A stretch of DNA of 64,000 nucleotides from Rhodothermia bacterium. Its GTDB lineage: Bacteria > Bacteroidota > Rhodothermia > Rhodothermales > JAAAOL01. The notes beneath the pieces were generated by a model. It made no database searches, had not been told where the DNA came from, and worked only from the letters and a program-made list of their open reading frames with translations. Below are positions 36,132-43,443 of the stretch, one piece after another. The DNA is taken from assembly GCA_030428385.1 (NCBI GenBank), contig JAUIDY010000007.1, positions 24,719-88,718 on the forward strand, given 5' to 3'. How positions within the stretch are numbered: position 1 is the stretch's first letter; each line of letters opens with the position of its first letter. The translations under genes and the position numbers were made by a program.

Positions 36132-38618
36132 ATGATCAACAAACATCTCGCCGTTCTTCTCCTCACCTTGTTGATGGCGGGCACTTCCGTTAGCGCCCAG
36201 GAAACCCCGTTTCACCTCAACGACCGCGAGTATTTCGTGCGGCACGGCGTGAATGTGATGGCGTTTCAGGACATCTACCCCGAAGGTCACCAGAGCGGCG
36301 TCAGCATCATTCAACACGGCGTGCGGGTAGCGACGGGCGGCGACCTGCGTCTGGAGCCGACGCCGGGTCAGTGGCAGCCCGTGCCAAAGCAAGGCGAGCG
36401 GACGGTGGATCTGGAAGCACAGACCATCACCACGCGGCTCGCCTATCCCGATCCCGATAAAGACCGCAAAGGCTTTAATCCGATTGTGTATCCCGACCTG
36501 GAAATGAGCTATGCCGTAACGGTGGAGCCAGAGGGCGAGGCGGTGCGTGTGACGGTGGACCTGGACGCGCCGCTGCCGGACGACTGGGTCGGCAAGGTGG
36601 GGTTTAACATGGAGCTATTTCCGCCGACGTACTTTGGGAAAAGCTGGTATCTCGGCGGCAGCCAGGGCATCTTTCCGTTGCAAGCCAACGGTCCGGTGGT
36701 GCGTAATGAAGAAGGTGTGGCTGTGCCGGTGGCATTGGCGTCGGGACCCAAACTAACCGTGGCTGCCGAAGACGAAGCGCTGCAACTGATCATCGAAAGC
36801 GCGACGGGCGATTTGGAACTGTACGACGGGCGGAATCAGCACAACAACGGCTGGTTCGTGGTGCGTTCGCTGGTTCCTGCCGGGGCGACGGATGACGCGA
36901 TTTCATGGCTCCTCACGCCGAACGCCATTCCCGGCTGGCAGTCCGAGCCGGTGATCCAGGTCTCGCAGGTGGGCTATCATCTCGACCAAAAGAAAGTCGC
37001 CCTGGTGGAACTGGACGCACAGGACATGGGCGGCGGCACCATGCGGCTGCTGAGGCTCTCCGAGGAGGGCGGGGCCGAAGAGGTGCAGGCTACCACGCCG
37101 ACCTTGTGGGATGGGTCGTTCCTGCGGTACAACTACCTCCAGTTCGATTTCAGCGCGGTGACCGATCCGGGCATGTATGTGCTGGAATACCGCGACCAGC
37201 GCACGCATCCATTCCAAATCGCAGCGGATGTGTTTCAGCGCCACCAGTGGCAGCCGACGCTGGAGTATTTCCTGCCGGTGCAAATGTGCCACATGCGTGT
37301 GGAGGAGCAGTACCGCGTATGGCATGGCCTCTGCCATGCCGACGACGCGCTGATGGCCCCCGCCGACACGAACCACTTCGACGGCTACGTCCAGGGCCCC
37401 GCGCTGCTCACCGACCGCGAGACGGGCAAGACGGTGCCCCGGCTGGACGTGGGGGGCTGGCACGACGCGGGCGACGACGACCTCCGCATCGAGTCGCAGG
37501 CCGATGAGGTGTTTGTGCTGGCAACGACGTACGAGCAGTTTGGCGTAGACTACGATGAGACGCTGATCGACCAGGAACGCAAGCTCGTGCAGATCCACCA
37601 GCCTGATGGGCAGCCCGACCTGTTGCAGCAGGTGGAGCACGGCATCTTGAACATCCTCGGCGGCTATCAAGGTCTGGGGCGGCTGTATCGCGGCGTCATC
37701 GTGCCGACGCTGAAGCAGTACGTGCTGCTCGGCGACATCACCAACAGCACCGACAACCTGTTCTACGATCCCACCCTCGGCCCCGACGAGCGTACCGCCA
37801 CCCATTCTGGCGTGAAAGACGACCGCATGGTCTTCACCGAGGAAAACCCCGGGCGCGAGTACAAAGGCATTGCCGCCCTCGCTATTGCCGGGCGTGTGTT
37901 GGCCGACTATAACCCTGATCTCGCTCAGCAAAGCCTCGCCGCCGCCGAGGAACTGTGGCTCCACGAACGCAATCCTGAACAAGGCTTCAACCAGCGCATT
38001 GTGGCAGCGGTAGAACTGCTCCTCTCGACCGAAAAGCCCATGTACCGCCAGGTGCTACTCGATGCCCAAGACCAGATTGTAGAACGCATCGGAGCCGTCG
38101 GTTGGGCGCTGGGCCGGGCGCTCCCGCTGATGCAGGACGACGGCTTCGAGGCCGCGGTACGCGCGGCCGTGGCGGGGCACTTTGCAGGCGTGCAGGAGGC
38201 ACAGCAGGCGAACCCGTATGGTGTACCGTACCGCCCGTTTATCTGGGGCGCGGCATGGGGCATCCAGCGGTTTGGGGTGGAGCAGTATTTCCTGCACCAC
38301 GGCTTCCCCGACATTGTCACACCCGAATACATGCTCAACGCGCTCAATTTTGTCCTCGGCGTACACCCCGGCAGCAACACGGTGTCGTTTGCCTCCGGCG
38401 TGGGGGCGCATTCCGTCACGGCGGGCTATGGCCTCAACCGCGCCGACTGGTCGTACATCCCCGGCGGTGTGGCTTCTGGCACCGCGCTCATCCGCCCCGA
38501 CTTCCCGGAGATGAAGCATTTTCCGTACCTGTGGCAGCAGTCGGAGTACGTGATGGGCGGCGGAGCCACGCACTACATGTTTTTGGTGCTGGCAGCGGAG
38601 CAGGTGTTGAACGATTGA
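36132..38618 (+). CDS. GH9-family glycoside hydrolase with N-terminal Ig-like domain
   Basis: This 828-residue protein has a signal peptide ending GTSVSAQ, an N-terminal beta domain (about 25-265), a CelD-type Ig-like domain (about 275-360) and an (alpha/alpha)6 GH9 barrel (about 370-828). The barrel has Asp445 and Asp448 in GGWHDAGDDDL, the catalytic-water aspartates, and a terminal Glu in QQSEYVMGGGAT. Family 9 enzymes cut beta-1,4-glucans, so here it may attack glucomannan or mixed-linkage glucan. Three T9SS-tagged neighbours contrast with the absence of a sorting domain here. The last 11 codons and stop are repeated as a 35-base direct repeat at 39234-39268. Confidence 0.88.
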   Translation: MINKHLAVLLLTLLMAGTSVSAQETPFHLNDREYFVRHGVNVMAFQDIYPEGHQSGVSIIQHGVRVATGGDLRLEPTPGQWQPVPKQGERTVDLEAQTITTRLAYPDPDKDRKGFNPIVYPDLEMSYAVTVEPEGEAVRVTVDLDAPLPDDWVGKVGFNMELFPPTYFGKSWYLGGSQGIFPLQANGPVVRNEEGVAVPVALASGPKLTVAAEDEALQLIIESATGDLELYDGRNQHNNGWFVVRSLVPAGATDDAISWLLTPNAIPGWQSEPVIQVSQVGYHLDQKKVALVELDAQDMGGGTMRLLRLSEEGGAEEVQATTPTLWDGSFLRYNYLQFDFSAVTDPGMYVLEYRDQRTHPFQIAADVFQRHQWQPTLEYFLPVQMCHMRVEEQYRVWHGLCHADDALMAPADTNHFDGYVQGPALLTDRETGKTVPRLDVGGWHDAGDDDLRIESQADEVFVLATTYEQFGVDYDETLIDQERKLVQIHQPDGQPDLLQQVEHGILNILGGYQGLGRLYRGVIVPTLKQYVLLGDITNSTDNLFYDPTLGPDERTATHSGVKDDRMVFTEENPGREYKGIAALAIAGRVLADYNPDLAQQSLAAAEELWLHERNPEQGFNQRIVAAVELLLSTEKPMYRQVLLDAQDQIVERIGAVGWALGRALPLMQDDGFEAAVRAAVAGHFAGVQEAQQANPYGVPYRPFIWGAAWGIQRFGVEQYFLHHGFPDIVTPEYMLNALNFVLGVHPGSNTVSFASGVGAHSVTAGYGLNRADWSYIPGGVASGTALIRPDFPEMKHFPYLWQQSEYVMGGGATHYMFLVLAAEQVLND

Positions 38619-38619
38619 G
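38585..38619 (+). repeat. 35-base direct repeat, copy 1, at the end of the GH9 gene
   Basis: Covers the last codons and TGA stop of the GH9 gene. It matches 39234-39268 at 34 of 35 positions, and the only difference is a single A/G change. The two copies bracket the toxin-antitoxin genes. Confidence 0.95.
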
Positions 38620-38706
38620 TAGCGCCTTATGCGCGTTCTTCTGAACACCGAGATACTTTCAAGGTATCAACCGAGACCGCACCGTTAAACCTGAACGAGA
38701 CTGCTC

Positions 38707-38913
38707 ATGCCGCAAACGACGACAAAAGCCCAAATCGTTCGTGCCGTGCAAGATCTTCCTGAAAATGCCACCATCGAAGATGCCATAGAACGCCTTGTGT
38801 TTCTACACAAGATTGAAGTGGGCCTTAAACAAGTAGAGGAAGGAAATACCGTGTCGCTTGATGAGGTAGAAGCACGCCTGAAGCAGCGCCGTCAGTCCAA
38901 ACAAACCCAATAA
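38707..38913 (+). CDS. Probable antitoxin of a type II toxin-antitoxin pair
   Basis: The 68-residue protein has two helical stretches: residues 8-30 (IVRAVQDLPENATIEDAIE) and 45-60 (VSLDEVEARLKQRR). It is of the small helical antitoxin type often paired with RelE/ParE toxins. It ends seven bases before the toxin start codon, so the two are surely co-expressed. Such antitoxins bind the toxin and usually repress their own promoter. No separate DNA-binding domain is obvious at this length. GC content is lower than in the surrounding genes. Confidence 0.8.
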   Translation: MPQTTTKAQIVRAVQDLPENATIEDAIERLVFLHKIEVGLKQVEEGNTVSLDEVEARLKQRRQSKQTQ

Positions 38914-38919
38914 GACACG

Positions 38920-39234
38920 GTGGCACACGTCCGACTTACGCCGCAGGCCCAGCAGGAACTGGATGCGATCATTGAATATTACGAGCGTGTAGGTGCGGTT
39001 GAGTTTGCGGAAGTCTTCGAAGAAAACGTGATAGCGAAACTCCGCACGCTTGAGCATTTTCCTTATCTGGGGCGGAGGGTGCCCGAAATCAACGATGAAG
39101 CCATCCGGGAAGTGCTCTACCGCAATTACCGGATGGTTTATGTAGTGGATCGTGATGGAGAAGAAGTAGAGGTGTTGACCATTTTTCATTCCTCGCAGCA
39201 GTTTGGTGCCTTAGGTTCAGAAGAGGAGTCATAG
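38920..39234 (+). CDS. RelE/ParE-family toxin
   Basis: The 104-residue protein starts at a GTG (38920) and shows the RelE/ParE fold pattern: VRLTPQAQQELDAIIEYYER helix pair, LRTLEHFPYLGRRVPE and a C-terminal strand region YRNYRMVYVVDRDGEEVEVL ending FHSSQQF. The family acts as an mRNA interferase or gyrase poison. The Arg/Tyr in the REVLYRNYRMVY strand fits, but the mode of action cannot be decided by eye. Its TAG stop ends on the first base of the second 35-base repeat, so the repeat follows the gene without a gap. Confidence 0.87.
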   Translation: MAHVRLTPQAQQELDAIIEYYERVGAVEFAEVFEENVIAKLRTLEHFPYLGRRVPEINDEAIREVLYRNYRMVYVVDRDGEEVEVLTIFHSSQQFGALGSEEES

Positions 39235-39268
39235 GTGCTGGCGGCGGAGCAGGTGTTGAACGATTGAG
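39234..39268 (+). repeat. 35-base direct repeat, copy 2, directly after the toxin gene
   Basis: 34 of 35 bases match the end of the GH9 gene at 38585-38619, including its TGA stop. It starts within the toxin stop codon. This copy is not in a gene. Confidence 0.95.
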
Positions 39269-39404
39269 AGAACGTTGGGTTGGGATACGGTAAAGTAGGT
39301 AGTGCACCCTCTGGGTTCTTCTTTCGTAGGGCGACAGGTACGTGTTTGATTGCAAACAGGTACCCCCTCTCCTCAACGATGACCTCACAAACCACGCACG
39401 ACCT

Positions 39405-40373
39405 ATGTGGAAGAAATATTTTGTAAACGAGGGGCGGCTCCGGGCAGGATGGCGCATTCTGGCCTTTCTTGTTCTCTTTATGGGCATCAATCTTCTGGCC
39501 CAGGCCATCCTAAAAGCCGCGTATGGCGGCATCCCGCGTACCACCGAATACCTACGCACGTCCATCGTGATTGCGCTGGCAGCGCTTGCGGCTACCATTG
39601 CTGTGCCGCTTGCCCGGAAGTATTTGGACAAAAAAAACGTCCGATCCCTGGGCCTTCCTTTAAGTGCCCGGACGGGAAAGGATCTGGTCTTTGGCTTTTT
39701 GCTCAGCGGCCTTATGGCCGGGGCGGTATTTCTTGTGATGATGGGAGCTGGCTTGATCGAGGTGACTGGCCTCAGTTGGGGCGGCGATACGCCTGCCGGC
39801 AGTGACCTAGGCACCGTGGCGGCCTACCTGGCGGTTGCCAGCGTCGGCTCGTTGGCCTTCCTGTTTTTGATTGATGTGGTGGTGGGATGGTGGGAGGAAC
39901 TCGTCTTCCGGGGGTATTTGCTTCAAAACATGATCGATGGAATGGGCCTTTGGATCGCAGTGGCTATTTCCTGCGTGCTCTACGGCCTGATCCACATGGC
40001 CAACCCCAACGCCGGGCTGCTTTCGGGAGCCATCATCGTCTTGTTTGGCTTCTTGCGCATTTACGGCTACCTGGCCACCAAAATGCTGTGGCTGTCGATG
40101 GGCATGCACATAGGGTGGAATTTTTTCCAGGGCCCCATCTTTGGCTATGCCGCCAGTGGGCACCAGACGGCGTCGTTGATCGCGCAAAGCCCCACCGGAC
40201 CGGCCTGGCTGAGTGGCGGCGATTTTGGCCCGGAAGGAAGTGTGCTCATCATCCCGGTGCTCGGCCTAGCCTTGCTGGCGATGCGCTGGTGGGCAAAACG
40301 GGAAGGGGATGCGGCTGACACCATGGATAACACCACCCCACAGGACACCTCGGCTGACTTGGTAGCTACCTAG
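39405..40373 (+). CDS. CPBP-family intramembrane metalloprotease
   Basis: The ATG at 39405 is chosen over a GTG at 39342 because it gives MWKKYFVNEGRLRAGWRI, typical of the family start. The protein has 322 residues and about eight hydrophobic segments. The CPBP/Abi motifs are present: WWEELVFRGYLLQNM (EExxxR), LYGLIHMANPNA (His) and GMHIGWNFFQG (HxxxN). The family cleaves membrane proteins or processes prenylated/bacteriocin-related peptides. There is no neighbour that names a substrate. Confidence 0.87.
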   Translation: MWKKYFVNEGRLRAGWRILAFLVLFMGINLLAQAILKAAYGGIPRTTEYLRTSIVIALAALAATIAVPLARKYLDKKNVRSLGLPLSARTGKDLVFGFLLSGLMAGAVFLVMMGAGLIEVTGLSWGGDTPAGSDLGTVAAYLAVASVGSLAFLFLIDVVVGWWEELVFRGYLLQNMIDGMGLWIAVAISCVLYGLIHMANPNAGLLSGAIIVLFGFLRIYGYLATKMLWLSMGMHIGWNFFQGPIFGYAASGHQTASLIAQSPTGPAWLSGGDFGPEGSVLIIPVLGLALLAMRWWAKREGDAADTMDNTTPQDTSADLVAT

Positions 40374-40546
40374 CTCAAGGAATTGCGAGGCAATGAGGGG
40401 GGAGCGTTTCTTGTAAATCGAGGAAGGCGTTTGGTGATTCTGTGACGAACAACCCTGATCCAAAAACAACGTCCGTAGGGTTTCGTCGGGATCTTGCGCG
40501 TGTATGAAGGCTATAGCCACGGGCCCTTTCCCTGCTTGACCCTGCC

Positions 40547-41578
40547 ATGTCGCTTTCTCGTCGCCGTTTTTTGCACCACGCCGGGGCCGTTGCTGCAGGC
40601 GCGGCCTTGCGACCCGCTGCGTCCAAGGCACTGCCTGCTCTGCTCAAGCCGCCGCGCCTGAAACCGGGCGATACCGTTGGCATCGTGGCACCCGCCGGGG
40701 CCGTCTACGAGGCCGAAACAGTGCGGGAGGCGGCTGCCCACATGGAAGCGCTGGGACTCCGCGTGAAACTGGGCGCGCATGTGCTGGATCAGCATGGCTA
40801 CCTGGCAGGGACCGACGAAGCCCGCGCGGCCGACCTCAACGCCATGTTCGCCGATCCTGATGTGCGGGGCATCCTGGGCCTGCGCGGCGGGTGGGGCTGT
40901 GCCCGCATCCTGCCCTTGATTGATTACGACCGCGTCCGGGCCGACCCCAAGGTGGTGTTCGGGTTTAGCGACATCACGGCGCTGTTGCTGGCGTTGTACG
41001 TACACGCTGGACTTGTCACCTTGCATGGCCCCACGGGTGTTTCCACCTGGAATGCGTTTACGGTGTCGCACTTTCGCCGTGTCGCCTTTGATGCCGAGGC
41101 CCCGACGCTGCGTATCCCCGATAGGCTCGAAAACGGATGGCCGCCACCACGGGTCGTTCCCATCAACCCTGGCACGGCACGCGGGCGGCTGGCGGGGGGC
41201 AACCTGTCGGTGCTGGCGGCGCTGGTGGGAACGCCCTATCTGCCCGACTGGGACGGGCATATCCTGTTTCTCGAAGACATCGGTGAGGACATTTACCGCA
41301 TCGACCGGATGCTGACGCACCTTCGGCTGGCGGGTGTGTTATCTGCTATTTCGGGTTTCATCTTCGGGCAGTGCTCCGACTGTGAGCCCGGCACCGATGG
41401 CGACTCCCTCACTCTCGGTGAAGTCTTCGCCGATCATCTGGGCCCGCTCGGCATTCCGGCCTGGTACGGTTCTATGATTGGGCACATCCGCGACAAGTTC
41501 ACCGTCCCTGTTGGCATTGAAGCGGAGATCGACGCGACGGCAGGGACGATTCGGCTGTTGGAGGCGGCGGTGCAGTGA
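40547..41578 (+). CDS. Peptidase S66 family, LD-carboxypeptidase type, Tat-exported
   Basis: The 343-residue protein has a twin-arginine signal (SRRRFLHHAG, then an Ala-rich stretch). The S66 motifs are present: RGGWGCARILPLIDYD, Ser141 in GFSDITALL as nucleophile, Glu243 in FLEDIGEDIYRIDRML and His313 in MIGHIRDKFTVPVG. This gives the Ser-Glu-His triad of LD-carboxypeptidase A, which trims the terminal D-Ala from murein tetrapeptides. Many LdcA proteins are cytosolic, so a Tat-exported form is somewhat unusual. It may also act on microcin-type or other peptides. Confidence 0.87.
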   Translation: MSLSRRRFLHHAGAVAAGAALRPAASKALPALLKPPRLKPGDTVGIVAPAGAVYEAETVREAAAHMEALGLRVKLGAHVLDQHGYLAGTDEARAADLNAMFADPDVRGILGLRGGWGCARILPLIDYDRVRADPKVVFGFSDITALLLALYVHAGLVTLHGPTGVSTWNAFTVSHFRRVAFDAEAPTLRIPDRLENGWPPPRVVPINPGTARGRLAGGNLSVLAALVGTPYLPDWDGHILFLEDIGEDIYRIDRMLTHLRLAGVLSAISGFIFGQCSDCEPGTDGDSLTLGEVFADHLGPLGIPAWYGSMIGHIRDKFTVPVGIEAEIDATAGTIRLLEAAVQ

Positions 41579-41707
41579 GGACGACTGGTGTGGGATAGGC
41601 ATGGACGAGAAAGCGAAGAAACACCGGTGGGCTACGAAGAACCCCATTTGCAGCCACCCTATCGTCGTGCTATCTTCATGTCCCGTTGCACACGATAAGC
41701 TTGTCCG

Positions 41708-43393
41708 ATGAAAGCTCTACACCCGATACATCTTCTCGTTTTGCTGGCGCTTGTCGCCTTTGGCTGTGACGCTGCTCCGGAAGCAACACCCGAAGCCGCC
41801 ACCCCGGATTTTCGACCCAACATCCTCTGGCTGGTAGCGGAAGATCAAAGCCCGAACCTGCCCATGTTCGGCGACTCGACGGTGGCTACGCCGAGGCTGA
41901 GCCAACTCGCAGCGGAGGGCGTGCGCTACACGCATGTGTTTTCGCCATCGGGCGTGTGTGCGCCGAGCCGGGCGGCGCTGGCGACGGGCATGTACCCAAC
42001 ACATATTGCGGCGAACCACATGCGCACGGGACCGTGGTTTGGCCCCAACATCCCCCCAGAAGTTATTGCACGGGCGGCGCAGTTTATGCCGCCGGGCATC
42101 ACGCCGTATGAGGCTGTGCCGCCGCCCGAAGCAAAGCTGCACAGCGAATATTTGCGCCGCGCCGGGTACTACACCACCAACAACGCCAAAAACGACTACC
42201 AATTCCGGGTGCCCGTCACGGCGTGGGACGAGAATGGCTCTGACGCGCACTGGCGCAACCGGGCACCGGGCCAGCCGTTTTTCGCCATCTTTAACTTCGA
42301 CGTCACCCACGAGTCGCAGATCTGGCAGCGCGCCGACGACTCGCTGTGGGTGGATCCTGACCTCGACGTGCCCGTGCCACCGTATTTGCCCGACACCGAG
42401 GTGGGCCGCCGCGACATCCGCCGCATGTATTCGAACATCAAGATCATGGATACACAGGTGGGTGATGTGCTCGACCAGTTGGAAGCCGACGGTTTGCTCG
42501 ACAGCACCATCGTGGTCTGGTACACCGACCACGGCGGACCGCTGCCGCGCCAGAAGCGGCTGGTGTATGACTCCGGCCTGCGTGTGCCGATGATTATTCG
42601 CTTCCCGAATCAGGCGCAGGCAGGCGCCGTGGATGACCAACTCATCAGCTTCATCGACTTTATGCCGACGCTGCTGTCGCTGGCAGGCATCGAACCACCG
42701 GACCACGTAGACGGGCAGGCGTTTCTGGGGCCGTATGCTGCCTCGCCGCGCACCTACATCCACGCCGCCGCCGACCGTTTCGACGAGCGATACGACACCA
42801 TCCGTGCCGTGCGCGACCATCAGTTTAAATACCTGCGCAACTACGCACCGGATCAGGGCTACTACCTGCCCGTCGCCTACCGCGAGCAGATGCCCATCAT
42901 GCAGGAACTGCTGCGCCTGCGCGACGCAGGTGAACTGGATGAGTACCAGGCCCAGTGGTTTCGCACCGAGAAGCCCGAAGAAGAACTGTTCGACACCGAG
43001 GCCGACCCGCACGAACTCCACAACCTCGCTGCCGACCCTGCCTACGCCGACAAACTTGCCGAACTCCGCGCCGAAAACGAACGCTGGACCGCGGCCATCA
43101 ACGACACCGGCCTGAGACCAGAGCCTGAACTGATGGCGGCATTGTGGCCTGAAGGCGAGCAGCCTGTCACCGAGGCTCCGGTTGCCGAGCAGCAAGACGG
43201 ACAGGTGGCCTTGCACAGCGCCACCGACGGCGCGTCCATCGGCTATCAGCTTTTACAAGCCAACGAAACGCCCGGCGCGACCTGGCAGGTCTACACTGAA
43301 CCAATCACGCTTGAAGTGGGCGAGCAGCTAGTCGCGTTGGCGCACCGCATCGGCTACCTGCCGAGTGAGCAGGTGATGGTGGATGGCCTTTGA
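41708..43393 (+). CDS. Type I sulfatase, lipoprotein, second copy
   Basis: The 561-residue protein has a lipoprotein signal (LLALVAFGC) and an arylsulfatase fold: NILWLVAEDQSPNLPMFG (metal site), Cys84 in CAPSRAALATG (formylglycine precursor), WYTDHGGPLPRQKRLVYDSG and DHQFKYLRNYAPDQGYYLP. A C-terminal extension of about 80 residues (from about 480) follows. It is only distantly related to the first sulfatase (23172-24710), which has CSASR. It lies outside the main mannan block, after the LD-carboxypeptidase. The substrate is probably a sulfated carbohydrate. Confidence 0.88.
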   Translation: MKALHPIHLLVLLALVAFGCDAAPEATPEAATPDFRPNILWLVAEDQSPNLPMFGDSTVATPRLSQLAAEGVRYTHVFSPSGVCAPSRAALATGMYPTHIAANHMRTGPWFGPNIPPEVIARAAQFMPPGITPYEAVPPPEAKLHSEYLRRAGYYTTNNAKNDYQFRVPVTAWDENGSDAHWRNRAPGQPFFAIFNFDVTHESQIWQRADDSLWVDPDLDVPVPPYLPDTEVGRRDIRRMYSNIKIMDTQVGDVLDQLEADGLLDSTIVVWYTDHGGPLPRQKRLVYDSGLRVPMIIRFPNQAQAGAVDDQLISFIDFMPTLLSLAGIEPPDHVDGQAFLGPYAASPRTYIHAAADRFDERYDTIRAVRDHQFKYLRNYAPDQGYYLPVAYREQMPIMQELLRLRDAGELDEYQAQWFRTEKPEEELFDTEADPHELHNLAADPAYADKLAELRAENERWTAAINDTGLRPEPELMAALWPEGEQPVTEAPVAEQQDGQVALHSATDGASIGYQLLQANETPGATWQVYTEPITLEVGEQLVALAHRIGYLPSEQVMVDGL

Positions 43394-43443
43394 GCCAAGC
43401 GAGGCCTAAAACCCCGCAAGGAGGCGGTTTCTATGGTGTAACG

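Noticed and set aside
38585..39268. Larger integrative element around the toxin-antitoxin pair
   Set aside because: No integrase, tRNA gene or further mobile genes lie near. Only the small cassette and its repeats are supported.
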